Of a stretch of 64,000 bases of DNA, positions 1 to 12,897 are shown in pieces. The stretch comes from Anaeromyces robustus (Eukaryota > Neocallimastigomycota > Neocallimastigomycetes > Neocallimastigales > Neocallimastigaceae), in the NCBI GenBank assembly GCA_002104895.1, contig MCFG01000306.1, positions 1-64,000 of the forward strand. Reading direction: 5' to 3'. A program made the translations under genes and the position numbers. Position 1 is the stretch's first letter, and the number at the start of each line of letters is the position of its first letter. The notes beneath the pieces were generated by a model that made no database searches, had not been told where the DNA came from, and worked only from the letters and a program-made list of their open reading frames with translations.

Positions 1-543
1 CAGAATTAATAAATATTTTAAAAGATTCTGAAGAATTTAATGAATCAAATAATAGTAATAATAATAATAATAATAATAAAAATAATAACAATAACAATAA
101 CAATAACAATAGTAATAACAGTAACAATAATAATAATAATAACGATAATGATATTAAGGCAAAATCATCTGTGCCTAGTTCTTATTCTGGTACCTTAAGA
201 AATAACCTTAGTTCAGGTTCTCGTACGAATAGTAATGATTCTTCTACTAGTTCAGGATCCGAAAATATATCAGAAATTCCTCAAAATCTTAAAGATAAAC
301 CATTATTAAATGCTATGTCATCAACAAATGCTGAAGAAGAACAATTGGCTAATCAAATGAATAATTTAAGACCAAGACCAAGAAGTGGTTCTGCACCACC
401 TTATTTAGCTATTATTAATAAATTCCAAGATGAATTTATTAATAATGTACATAGTCGTCATAATAGTGATGATAATTATTTAAACAAATATAAGAATAAA
501 AATAATAATAATAATAGTAATAATAATGTTATCACAAATGAAA

Positions 544-585
<42 letters not shown>

Positions 586-1412
586 GTAATAATAATAAAT
601 TAAATGTACCACCTTCTATGACAAAGAAAAAATCAATAGATAGTTTTTATGAAGTAGAAGATAATTTAATTCATAATCAAGTTTATACTGTAGATACCAT
701 TGAAAAACCTGAATTAAAAAGAATGACAAAAACTAGTGATAATCATCCTATGAAACAACAACGTTCAAGTATATATCGACCAAATACTACTGAATCTATA
801 CGTATTCCTTCCTATGATCCAACCTTAAAACAACCATTAATTCAAAGTATTCCATGGGATATAGATTTAACTTTTAGTATTACAGGATTATTACGTATAT
901 TCCATCGTCTTTCAGGTATACCATTTATTGAGGATGGTGAAACTGAAAAGAATACCCCACCAACTCCAATTCCACGTTGGTATTATCAATTTTGTGTAAA
1001 ATCTATTCCAATATATATTATTCAAATTCAAAATATGTTGATTGATTATCTTCAAGAATTAGAATATCATAGTTGTAAACAAGATGAAATTGAAGTGATA
1101 GAAGATAATATACGTGCTAATAATAAAAAAATTTTATCTGAAAGATATCGTATTATTCAAAATGCTTTAGATTCCTTTATAAAATTATCAAGTCTTTGGG
1201 AAGATATTATAAGTCAATGGAAAAGTGAAATGATTCATGAAATGTTTAATGAAGAAACCTTACCTATTAATGAAAAAGAAATAGATAGCTATTTATTACA
1301 AAATATAAAAGTATCTGATGTATTAAATATTCATTCAAAAATAAAAGATTATATTGGTAAAGAAATGTTACTTGCTAGTAGAAATCTTTTAAAATTATTT
1401 GAAAAAGAATAG
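1..1412 (+). CDS. Poly-Asn protein of unknown function, 3' part only
   Basis: The reading frame is open from base 3 to a TAG at 1410-1412, giving 469 residues, so the gene starts before the window. No ATG need be invoked inside it. The first roughly 220 residues are Ser/Asn-rich and disordered, with two long Asn tracts encoded by AAT/AAC repeats (about 50-150 and 500-600). The last roughly 190 residues are ordinary folded sequence: an aromatic stretch (IPWDIDLTFSITGLL), then an amphipathic helical region with regular Leu/Ile spacing that ends LLKLFEKE. I do not recognise the C-terminal domain; it resembles a helical bundle or coiled coil rather than an enzyme. No intron is seen within the visible part. 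It could be a regulatory or scaffold protein, but nothing in the sequence proves that. Confidence 0.75.
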
Positions 1413-1476
1413 GTAAATACTATACATAAAGTGGAGAAAAAAAAAATTCATGAACTATAAAGTAAAAAAAAAAAAA

Positions 1477-1532
1477 GCAAAAAAGCAAAAAAGCAAAAAA
1501 GCAAAAAAGCAAAAAAGCAAAAAAGCAAAAAA
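1477..1532. repeat. Octamer microsatellite (GCAAAAAA)n
   Basis: About seven uninterrupted copies of GCAAAAAA lie 65 bases after the stop of the first gene, then run into a long A tract. It sits where the 3' UTR or polyadenylation region of the upstream gene is expected. Confidence 0.8.
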
Positions 1533-1971
1533 AAAAAAAAAAAAAGGCAAAAAAACAAATAATACAAAAAATAAAAAAATAAATAAATAAATAATAACGA
1601 AACAAAAAACGAGCAAAACAAACAAACAAACAAACAAACAACAACAAACAAGTAAATAAAAAAAAAAAAAAAAAAAAAGCAAAAGCAAAAAACAATCGAA
1701 CAATAGCAAGCATTAAAAAAAAAAATTAAAATATATATATATATATTGATTTATTAATATTATTATTATTTATTATGTATTAGTTAAGAAAATTGAAAAC
1801 AAACAAAAAAAAAAAAAAAAAAAAATAGAAAGTTTTTTTTTTAATATATATTTTGAATAATTATAATAGCGATATAGAACGTTTTCTTTTTTTTTTTTTT
1901 TATTTTATATTTTTTTAAAAAAAAAATTAGTAATTTTCATATATTATTTTTTTTTTTATTACAACAGAATG

Positions 1972-2030
<59 letters not shown>

Positions 2031-2315
2031 ATTATTTTTTTTCGAATATTATATATTTTTAGTAAAATTTTTTGTGAAAAATTATAAATTAATAAAAAAA
2101 GAAAAAAGAAAAAAAAAACATTCTTTTAAAAGAATATAACCTTTTTTTTTTTTTAAAGTAAAATTTAAAAAGAGAAATATTTAATTAACTTTAATTATAT
2201 ATATATATTATATTTTACACATAGTAATATATGGTAATATATATAATAAATTTATTAATTAATTTGGAAAAAAAAATTAACAATCTTCTGAGAAAGTAAA
2301 GTTTAAAGAAGAAAA

Positions 2316-2363
<48 letters not shown>

Positions 2364-3120
2364 CAACAATCAAACAAACAAATAAATAAACAAATAAACA
2401 AAAAAAAGTAATAAAACCAAATAATAATATTTAACAATAACAATAAACAATCATAATAACAATATTAAAATAAAATAAAATGAAAAGATTGAAATTAAAA
2501 TAAAAAAACTACTAAAAAAGTAAAAAAAGGAGTAAAAAAAAAAAAAAAAAAAAAGAAATATTAAAAATTAATTAAAAATGAAGTAAAGAAGGAAAAATTT
2601 AATCAATAATATATAATAATAAAATATTAAAAAAAAAAAAAGAAAGAATATTAAATAAATAAAAAAAAAGAAATATAAATGAATATATGAATATATGAAT
2701 ATATGAATATATATATTATAATTTATATTTTTATTAAATTTTTTAAATACAAAAAATAAAATTAAAAATAAAAATAAAAAAAAAATAAAAATATAAAAGT
2801 AAATAAATAAAAATAAAAATAAAAATAAAAATTAAAACAGTAAAAAAGAAGTTTTAAGGAGAAAAAAAATAAATAAAAATAAATAATGAATTTATAATTC
2901 TTATTTATTTTTTTATTTTTTTCTTTTTGAATAAATAAAATAGTAATAAAACTAATAAAAGTTAATAAAATAAAATAAAATAAATAAATAAAATAAATAA
3001 ATAAAATAAAATAAAATAAAAAATATAAAAGAAATAAATATTGTTCATTTTTCTTTTTTTTTTTTAAATAAAGTGTTATATACAAATAATAATAATAATA
3101 AATAAATAATAAATAATAAT

Positions 3121-3126
3121 AATAAG

Positions 3127-3181
<55 letters not shown>

Positions 3182-3183
3182 AT
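3121..3183. repeat. (AAAT)n microsatellite
   Basis: A nearly perfect tetranucleotide run of about 15 copies within the intergenic desert upstream of the secreted-protein gene. Confidence 0.85.
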
Positions 3184-3597
3184 ATTTAATAGTTTTTTAA
3201 ACAATTGACAGTAAAACAAATTTATTTTGACCATTATTAAATAATGACTAATTTAATTACTGTATATTCATATAATATATTATTTTGAATTATATATTAA
3301 AACATTTTATAAACTGTTACTAATGATTTTACATAAATATATTGATAGAATTACATAAAGTTATTGTAATTATATTAATATTATATTATTGAAAATATAA
3401 AATAAAAAATTATATAATAAACTTAAATATTTATTTTTATTAAAATATATATACATTAGCTTTAATAAAATTAAAGGAATGAATTAATTAAAATTTAAAA
3501 ATGTAAAAATATAAAAAGAAAACTAAAGGCAAAAAAAAATAATTATTTTAACCTTGAAACAATTGGGAATAAACATAAATATATATATATAACAAAA

Positions 3598-4092
3598 ATG
3601 AAATTCTTTAGCTTTTTAAATTTATTAACAATACTAATTTGTTTAAATAAAATAATTAATGCTTCTGAAATAAATCAAATAAATCAATTTCAAATTAATT
3701 TATTTAAATATAATATAGGACTTACTGTTGGTAATACCAGTCAATTTATAGATTTAATAAATTGTATTTACGATCAATCAGCAAAAACGGTTAATTGTGA
3801 TTTTAAAAATAATGAATTTAATGGATTTTATATAAGTGTTCCTATAATTAAAAATGATATAATTAATAATTACGATGAATATGAATATTGTAATTTATTT
3901 CATGAAAATCAAGAATTTCCTGACGCATATAAAAACTATATATTAGCTAGTATGCTTTCAAAAGAATTTAATGATGGAGATTTACTTTATTATTTTAATG
4001 ATGACAACTATGAAAATTATTTTGAATGTATAATGAAAGATGGTCAATATAAACGTCTTTTTTATAAACAAGTCTTTATTAAAAAGAAATAA
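3598..4092 (+). CDS. Small secreted cysteine-containing protein
   Basis: An intronless frame of 164 residues with start context ACAAAAATG and stop TAA. Residues 1-22 form a clear secretory signal: a Lys near the start, a hydrophobic core LLTILICL, and a likely cleavage after INA. The mature part is acidic and rich in Asn, Tyr and Phe. It has four Cys (about C56, C67, C98, C144), which could make two disulfides, and no membrane segment. I recognise no catalytic motif. A decayed relative lies at 21767-22536: both share a Cys followed by a hydrophobic pair and His-Glu (YCNLFHEN here), a Met-Leu-[Ser/Tyr]-Lys helix, and a [Tyr/Phe]-Glu-Cys near the end. This makes it a member of a lineage-expanded secreted family. 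Function unknown. Confidence 0.7.
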   Translation: MKFFSFLNLLTILICLNKIINASEINQINQFQINLFKYNIGLTVGNTSQFIDLINCIYDQSAKTVNCDFKNNEFNGFYISVPIIKNDIINNYDEYEYCNLFHENQEFPDAYKNYILASMLSKEFNDGDLLYYFNDDNYENYFECIMKDGQYKRLFYKQVFIKKK

Positions 4093-4421
4093 TTAATTAA
4101 TTATTTTATATTAAATTATTTAATATTTAATTATTATTTTTTTTTCTTTAATTTATAAGAAAAAAAAAAGTAATTATGTTTATATTGTTTATAATGTATT
4201 AAATTATATAGTCAAAAAATATATAATTATATAATATAAATTAAAAACTAAAAAAAAAATTTTGTAAATAATTTTAATTTTTATAAATTAATTTTATTGA
4301 TATTGATTAATTATTAAAAAAAAAACATTTTAATAATAATAATAATAAAAAAAAAGAGCATATAACTTTTAGTAAAGTAAAAATAATTATAGAATTAAAA
4401 AGTAACAGGTAAAATAAACAA

Positions 4422-4456
<35 letters not shown>

Positions 4457-7400
4457 TCATAATATATATAAAAATTTCCAAATTTATAGCAGTAATAATA
4501 ATAATAAAAAAATAAGAATAGAAATAAAAAATTATTTATTAATAAAAATATTTTTTATATTATTTCTTTTTTTATTATTTCTTTTTATATTATTCGATAT
4601 TTTAAAGTTTCTTTTTTAAAATTATTATTCTGTATTTTTTTTTTTTAACTCTTTAATTTTACTTTAGTTTATTCTTTATATACGTTTTATTATTATAAGA
4701 TTATAACATTTTTCTTCATATATAATAATTATTATTTATTTTTTAATTTTTTATAATTGTGTTACATTTATATTTAACAATCATTTATATTTTATACTAA
4801 TCTAGTATTAATTAATTTTTATTTTCCTTTAATATAAAAAAAAAATAATATTTATATTTTATTTTTATTTTTATATGATTTATATATAATAATTATTTAT
4901 TATATATAATAAATATATATTATAATATTATATTACAATAATCTAATTATTGAATCTATAACCTTAAATAATTCTTAAGTTTAGAATTATTAGATTTCTG
5001 TTTTTATTTTATTTTATTTTATTTTATATTTTTTCTTTCAATTTTTATTTATTATTATAAAAACTTTATATAACATTATCATAAAGTATCATTTATTAAA
5101 TAAATTTAGTTCGTTTAATATATTATTTATTAATTATATTCTTTATATTTATATTTAATGAATAATTTACCTATATTTTCTCGATTTTCCTCGGGCATTA
5201 TCTACTCAAATCAATATATTTATTTTGTTTTTCCAAAAAAAAAAAATAATAATATAATATAAAATAAAATAAAATAAAATAAAAAAATAAATTAAAAAAA
5301 AATAAAAATTGACATCAATAATTGACATCAATTTTTCCACCTCAGAAATTGAGATAATATAATATATTTTATATATTATAATATTCTATTTAATTCATAT
5401 ATAAATGTAACTTTTTTTTTTTTGATGTTGTTTCTCAATTTTAATAATGATAATGATTATAACATATATGGTATAATATCTATTTTAATATATACATTAT
5501 ATAATATATATATAAGATTTTATGAGATTTATATAATAAATATCAAAATTAAGGTTTTTTTCAAATTGTAAATAATAATATGTATAAATGACAAATAGTA
5601 CATTTAAAAAAAAAAATTTTTTTTTTAATTCTTTTTAACATTAATTAAATAAAAACAAAAAAGCTCATATATAAATATATAAATATTTTATACTGACATA
5701 TTAAATAAAGTTCAATCATACATAATTATTATTTAATATTGTATGTTAAAAAGCTATCATAAGCACTTATTATAAATACTTTTTTTTTTTTTATGAAAGA
5801 GATAAGATTTTTTATTAAAAATTTAAAAAAAATGAAGAAAAAAAGAAAAAAATAATAATATAAAATATATAAATATAAATATAAATATAAACATTAAATA
5901 AAGAAGTATTTTATTTTAAAAAATAAATATACTTTTAGAAGTTATTATAATATTTTTTTTCACCTTTAAAAAAATAAAAATAATAATATTATTAGAGAAA
6001 AAAATAAATAATAAATAATAAATAATAATATTACTTTTACTTCTTTGTCTTGTCTATATTTATAGTATATTTTTTTTAAATTTTAATATTATATATTATT
6101 TTTTTGTAGTACAAAACTTAATCTAACCAAAAAAATAAATTTAAAAAACTATAAAATAAAGTTAAATTTTTTATTTATAATATATTATAATATATTATAA
6201 TATAATAAAGTTATAATTATATACATACAAATATATTAACAAATAACTGGTTGATCCATAAAAATTTAACATAATATTAATGATACTAACCAATGAAATA
6301 AAAGATTAAATGTATATTATGATATATATTTTTTATTAAAAATGAAAAAGAAAAAAAAAATTAATAAAAAAATCATAATAATAAAAATAATAATTTATAT
6401 GGTCTAATATATTTTTTTATTACAAAGAAAAAAAAGCTTGTCTAATGATTTTTATCCTTTTTAACAAAGAAAAAAAAGCTTGTCTAATAATTATTATCTC
6501 CTTTAACAAAGAAAAAAAACTTGTCTAATAATTATTATATTCTTTTATAAAAAAGAAAAAAAGCTTGTCTAATAATTTATATTCTTTTATAACAAAGAAA
6601 AAAAGCTTGTTGAAAATTTAATTTGAATATAATATTAATCTTTTCATTAATTAATATTATTTTATATTTTAATACAAAAAACAAAAATCATTTCTGATAT
6701 TTTCATTTGAAAATAATATATGTAATATATATATTAAATTAAAATTATATTTTATATGAAAATGGCACAAAAAATTATAAATTTTTCATTTAATATTATT
6801 AAATATAACAAATTTATATATTTTCATATATACTTTAATACTTATTTTATTTATTTTTTATTCATGATACATAGTTATTTAATAATTTTTTTATGTTTTA
6901 CTGTTAATATTTATTAAATTTTTTTTTCTATTTTAAATGGCTATTAATTTAGATATTGTTTTTCCTTTGTGTTATTATAGTTAAAAAAAAAAGTTTAAAT
7001 TATTTTGTCAACATTAATAATACCACTATTTTATATAATTATATATTAATTCAAAAAAAAAAAAAAAAAAAAAGGAAAAGCGAGAACATCTTTCCGTTAC
7101 ATCTTAAAAAAATCTTAATAATTTAGTATAAATTTAAAATTGAAATTAAAATCTATAACTGATTATCATTTTTTAATAGATGAAATTTTTTAATTTAAAA
7201 AAAAATTTTTTTTTTTATCATTTATTAATTTTAATATATATAGATTTCTTTACTCAAGTATTCTGATAACCTGTCAAAAATTTTATTTTATTTTTTTTTT
7301 TTTTTTCAACAGTTTTTTAATATATTAATAATGTAAAGAATTATATAGAAAATTTAATAAAATTTTATTTTTTATTTATTTATTTATATTATATTATATT

Positions 7401-8604
7401 ATTTAATTTAATTTTTTATTTTTATTATTATTTAAAAATGTTTTTTTTTTTAAACTCCAAGACTTGTCAAAATTGAAATTTGAATATATAAATATATATA
7501 CCACAGTAGATAGATACATATATTATATATAAAAATAAATAAATTACAGTAATATATATTATTTATTTATTTTCTTGCTTACTTTTATTATTATTAAATT
7601 AATACTAAAGAAAGAATTACATTAAATAATTGCTATAAAACTATCATTATTATTTCTTGATTTTTTTGATTTAAATTTATATATTATAATTTAAATAATT
7701 CATATATTTATATTGAATAAAATTTTAATCTAAATTTTTCTTTTTTTTTTTTTTCATTTTTTTTTTTTTTTTATTTTTTATAATGTGTAATAGGTATAAC
7801 ATAATATGTTTTAGAATATAACAAAATATATAAGTATTAAAACAAAAACAAAAAAAAAAAAGTAACATAATAAAAAAATTAAAAAAAAAAAAATAATAAT
7901 TTTTAAATAAAAAAAAAGGAAAAAAGAATTTTAAACCAATACTATTTTTTAATTTTATCATGCATAACAGATATATCTTAATTTGGTAATATTAAAAATG
8001 TGTAATTGCTCTATAGTATTACTTATTACATTAATTGTAAAATAATTTTAAAATAAATGTAAATAAATTTATAATATATTATATAAATTAAAAAAAATAA
8101 AAATATATTAAAAAACTGTCAAAATAAATTAAAACTTTAATTTTAATTATTAGTAAAAATACTAAAAATCAAAAAGATATCATAATAAATTAGTTATAAT
8201 TAAAAATTATACTATATAAAGTAATTGAAAAAAAAAAAGGCGTTTTTTTTTCTTTCTTTTCTTTTTGAAAACTTGTATTTCTATATAAAGGAATAATTTT
8301 TCCATTAAAAAAAAAAAAAAAGAAAATAAAAAAAAATTATTATTAATAATTTACTTTAGTATTCATTTAGTTTGTTAATTATTTACATATTTTCTAAAAA
8401 AAACTTTTAATTTTATTTTAATTTTATATAAAAAGAATTATTAAAAAAGAAAATCATACAATATATTATTATTTATTTATTTTTCATTTTTTTTATATTT
8501 CTAATTATAAAAAAGAAAAAAGAATAATTAAAAAAAACCAAACAAATTAAAAAAATAAACTAAAAAGTTTCAAAATATATACTAAAAGTGTCAAAGGATC
8601 AATC
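4093..8604. other. Long intergenic region
   Basis: 4.5 kb with no supported gene on either strand. It holds poly-A/poly-T tracts, short AT palindromes, a 14-bp motif (ATTGACATCAAT) in tandem at about 5308-5332 and a 42-bp tandem repeat at 6422-6612. The last few hundred bases, rich in A and T tracts, should contain the promoter of the ankyrin gene at 8605. Confidence 0.65.
6422..6612. repeat. 42-bp imperfect tandem repeat, five copies
   Basis: Units begin at about 6422, 6464, 6506, 6549 and 6592. Each has the core ACAAAG, an A-tract, then AAGCTTGTCTAATAAT, followed by a T-rich spacer. The last copy diverges after AAGCTTGT. The units are more alike than the surrounding A/T background would give by chance, and the period is constant at 42-43. 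Confidence 0.85.
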
Positions 8605-9991
8605 ATGCATTCTATTTTAACTCGTGAAACTTTTCAAAATCATAAAGCTATAAAAGAAATTGTTGATTTGATTATGAATAATAATGATCAATCTAGTAAT
8701 TGTGATGTCTCTGAATTAGATCTCTATTTAAATAATTTGGATTCTATTATTCTGGATCATATTAAACTTATAAAAAATGACTTTTTAGTTTATATTTTAT
8801 TAATTCTTCCTAATCATGGTTTTAGTGATTTCTATACTTATAAAGTTATTAATTGCCTAATTAAATATATTAAATATGATAATTATAATTTTGTTTCTAC
8901 TATAAATGGTGTTAAACTCAATCCTCTCTTTATTGCGATTGGTAAAAAATTCTTTAAAATAGCAAATTTTTTCTTAAAACATCGGGCAAATATTAACTAT
9001 GTCATTGAAGATTATAATAAAAATAAAAATATAAATATTATTAAATATTTATGTTCATTAAAAGGAGATAATAAAGGACATGGAATAAATAAACAATTAT
9101 GTTTTGATGAAACCATTTTTAAATTTATATTAAATAATGGTTTAAATATTTCCAATAATAAAAAATTTAAAGAAATTTTCATGGATTTGATTGAATCTCA
9201 ACATGAAAATAATATTTTTAAAATTTTATTTGATTATTATTTTTATAGTAATCATTTTATTATTACTATTTTAAATATAAGAAAATATAAGATGAATGAA
9301 TTAAAAAAAAATTTTAATACTATATTTGAAAATGAAAGGAATAAATTAGTTATAGATGATGATATATATCTTAAATCTATAAGTAATAATTGTTCGGGAT
9401 TAGATTATATAATAAAATATGATGGAGATGAACCAGAGAAAGTTACTGAAAAAATTTATAAATATAATATATTTCGTAGAGCTATATTTTATGAAATTGA
9501 AAAATCTTCTTATTTAAAAATTTTAAATATGGTTAATCTTGATATTAAAAGAATTGGTATAGAAAAAAATTTAATTTTTACTTTATCAAATAGTGAAGAA
9601 CGTATTTGGAATTTATTTTTAGAATACTTTAGAGAAAATCCAAATTTATTTAAAAAACTTGATAATGCAAAAATTTTATCTGTAATTAGTTTGAAATTAA
9701 CTGAATTAATGAAACAGTCATTAAAAGAAATAGAAGAAGATATTAATAATAATTCTGATTGTGATGATGACTATAATAATGATTATGAAGAAGAAGAAGA
9801 TGATGATGAAGAAGTAGAAGAAGTAGAAGAAGTAGAAGAAGTAGAAGAAGAAGAACAAGAAGAAGAAGAAAGTTATAACTATAATGTAAATGAAAATGAA
9901 AATGAAAATGAAAATGAAAATGAAAATGAAGATGAAAATGAAGATGAAGATGGTGTTAATGAAGAAGACGGAGAGGAAGAACAAGAACAAG

Positions 9992-10072
<81 letters not shown>

Positions 10073-10090
10073 TAAATAATAATAATAGTA

Positions 10091-10122
<32 letters not shown>

Positions 10123-11925
10123 ATTGAAGATGAAAGTGAGAATAATGAAATGATGGAAAGTTTTAATAATATTTTTACAGAAAGACTTGCCATTAATGAA
10201 TATAGAAAAATAAGCGATGATGATTATTATAAAAGATTTATTAATGGTGAAGATTTTATAGATGTAGTATTAGTATATGATTATTTAGAATTAATTGTGG
10301 ATTATATAAATTTATATTTAACAGATAATGAAGAAATGAATAATAAACTTTTATTATTAATTATTATTACTGCTATCAAATCACAACATATTGATATAGT
10401 AGAATCTATTTTAAAGAATGAACGTGTTAATTCAATAATTAATCTTAATAAACCAGATATTAATAATGAATATCCAATATGTGTTGCCTTTGATGTTGGT
10501 ATTAATCATTATAATGAAAAAGCTTATACTTTATTTGAATATTTATTAAATCATGGTGTTAATTATAATATGTTTGTATTTTCTGAACATGAAACCTTTT
10601 TATCAAAATCACTTAAATATAAAAAACCTAAATTATCCTATTATATGTTAAAACAAAGAAATTATATAAAAATGATTAAAGATACCCATAATTATACCCC
10701 ATTAATAAGAGCTTATCTTTTAGAGGATAAATATTTATTTACAAAAATATTATTTAATAATTATAAAAGTATATTTCAATTTGATGGTTATGGTTTCACT
10801 GTTTTACATTATGCTTTATTAAGAGAAGATTATGAAATGGTAGTTTTTATATTAAGTCATGGCTTATGTAATCAAAAAATTTTAATTTCCTGTTTACCTA
10901 TTATTTCTATAATTTCTCAAGATAAAAATTTATTCCCTTTATTTATTCATTATATACCAACTTTAGAAAATGAAAAATTACAATGGAGTTGGGAATTATT
11001 AAATTCCATTATTGAAAATGATGATATTACTATTGAGAAAAAAGTAGAAATTATTAATATATTATTACTTAAAAAATTACCTATTCATGCTCTTGAAGGA
11101 TATAGTTTTAATGAAGAATATATTACACCATTAATGATTGCAATAGAATATCGTTTAAATCCAGTAGTTGAAATTATATTAAAATTTGTTAATCCTAATA
11201 ATAATTATTTCATCATGAAAAAAAATTCAATTTTAATGGAAGCTATAATGAAAAAAAGTATTCCTTTAATTCATTATTGTATGAAACATAATGCTGATTG
11301 TACTGCTGTAGATGAATTTGGTCAATCTGCTTTATGTAATGCTATTGATAAGGATAATATTTCCATTGTAAAATTACTTTTAAGTTATGACAGAAAAAAA
11401 GTGGATACTATTATTCATTATAATAATAATAGTTCCAGATATGATTCTTTATTTATTTATTGTATAAATAAAAATAAAATAGAAATGGCAAATTTATTAA
11501 AGGAATATAAACCAAAATATATTAGTGATAGTTTAATTCAATCCTTTAAAATGATAGAACTTTATCCAGAATATTCTTTAACTTTAATTAAAGAAGGTAA
11601 TATTAATAAATATAAACTTTTAGAATGCGTTATCAAGAAAGGACGTTTGGATATATTAAAATTATTATTTGAAAAATTAAATTATTATATTAATGAACAA
11701 TTTGAAAATGGTATAACTCCATTAATGATAGCTATTAAATTTAGTCAAATAAAAATAATTAATTATTTAATTAATTGTGGAGCTGATATTAATGTTGTTA
11801 ATAACAGTGGTGAAAATATATCGACTTTGAATAAACGTTATAATTTTAAATATAATTATGATTATTATACATTAATTGATAAAATTGAATTAAATACCAG
11901 AACTAAAAGAAGAAAAATTCAATAA
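8605..11925 (+). CDS. Large ankyrin-repeat protein with an acidic/Asn low-complexity centre
   Basis: A single uninterrupted frame of 1106 residues, with ATG in the context CAATCATG. The N-terminal part (about 1-370) and the C-terminal part (about 530-1100) are built of ankyrin-type helix pairs. Examples are FDGYGFTVLHYALLREDYEM, DEFGQSALCNAIDKDNISIV and FENGITPLMIAIKFSQIKII, the last followed by YLINCGADINVVN. The middle (about 373-515) is pure low complexity: Glu/Val, then Asn-Glu, then roughly 30 Asn, then Asp. The protein ends in a basic tail (RTKRRKIQ) that could be a nuclear signal. There is no signal peptide or membrane segment. Ankyrin arrays bind proteins; the partner is unknown. The gene at 62894 is a related architecture. 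Large expanded ankyrin families are typical of gut fungi. Confidence 0.9.
9724..10135 (+). repeat. In-frame triplet repeat tract inside the ankyrin gene
   Basis: Successive blocks GAAGTA, AATGAA, AAT and GAT stay in frame and encode Glu/Val, Asn-Glu, poly-Asn and poly-Asp. The block splits the ankyrin array into two halves. Reading frames that seem open on the opposite strand, or in the +1 frame, are by-products of this repeat. Confidence 0.9.
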
Positions 11926-12656
11926 ATCAATAAATAAATGAAGAAGAAGAAAAAAAAAATATAAAATAAAATAATACTTAAAATAAACAATCATACCTAT
12001 TCAAGAAAAAAAATAATATATATAATAATAATATTATTATTATTATTATTTTTAAATATTTATAATTAATTTTTATATTATATTTAATACATAAATATTT
12101 CAAAATTTTAATTGTAGTTTTATTTTTTTTTTTCTATTTAATAATTTTTTAATGAAGTAGTTTTCTATATTATTTTTATATATTTATAACATATACATTT
12201 TAAAACATTTATTTTCCTATTATTAATACTCTATTATATTAAAATCATATTCATATTTTATTAATATTACAGTAATTATATTTATATAAAAAAAACATAT
12301 ATTATTATTAATGTTATTTTATCAATATACACTTTTATAATATAAATATAATTTTTATATATAAATAAATAAATCAATCAATAAATAAATAATAAAAAGT
12401 ATTCATTAATCATTTTATTAAATAATAAAATATATATATAAATAATGGGGTATAAAAATTATTATTATCGATTTAATTATAGATTCTTAATATATAATTA
12501 ATAATGAAAAAATTGGTTAAGAAAAATAATTATTAAATGGCGTAAATTGTTGAATTTTTCTTTTTTCGATAGTTTTCTTGGTTATTTTATTTAATTTTTT
12601 TTTTTTTTTTTTTACTATAAATGACTTGAAAAAAAAAATTGTGAATAAAATATTTT

Positions 12657-12667
12657 TAATAAATAAG

Positions 12668-12758
<91 letters not shown>

Positions 12759-12775
12759 GTAAATAGATAGATAGA

Positions 12776-12810
<35 letters not shown>

Positions 12811-12811
12811 A
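12657..12811. repeat. (AAAT)n microsatellite
   Basis: Nearly 40 tetranucleotide units, interrupted by one AAGT and three GATA units near 12758-12776. Confidence 0.9.
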
Positions 12812-12831
12812 GCTTTAAAAAAATTTTTTTG

Positions 12832-12897
12832 GATAATATCACGTGGTATATGATAAACAATAGCATTTTATTGATAATATCACGTGTTATATGATAA
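12832..12897. repeat. Direct repeat of a 25-bp element centred on CACGTG
   Basis: The element GATAATATCACGTG[G/T]TATATGATAA occurs at 12832-12856 and 12873-12897 with one difference. Each copy is an imperfect palindrome around CACGTG, the core bound by bHLH proteins in fungi. A regulatory role is inference only; it lies over 2 kb from the start of the GATA gene and closer to its 3' end. Confidence 0.6.

Larger units (their letters stand above)
1413..3597. other. Intergenic A/T desert
   Basis: No gene is seen on either strand. The stretch is made of A and T homopolymers, an (AGCAAAAA)-type octamer array near 1477-1532, AT dinucleotides and AAT/AAAT microsatellites. Apparent minus-strand reading frames here are translations of poly-T and encode only Phe/Leu strings. 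The last roughly 300 bases before 3598 are slightly less repetitive and presumably hold the promoter of the secreted-protein gene. Confidence 0.7.

Noticed and set aside
1420-1713. Minus-strand Phe/Leu-rich open frames
   Set aside because: They are translations of poly-T and TGC-T repeats complementary to A-rich DNA, with no domain or credible start. The same applies to frames at 2762-3085, 7725-7961, 12615-12866, 16098-16298 and 18969-19178.
6247-6257. CTGGTTGATCC, identical to part of the 5' end of eukaryotic 18S rRNA
   Set aside because: The match stops after 11 bases and the flanks are ordinary A/T sequence, so it is a chance match.
6422-6612. CRISPR array
   Set aside because: Units are contiguous copies of one 42-bp sequence without variable spacers, and the genome is eukaryotic.
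9721-10193. Open frames opposite or out of phase with the ankyrin low-complexity block
   Set aside because: Ser/Leu or Phe/Ile strings made by the triplet repeat read in another frame; the ankyrin frame explains the stretch.
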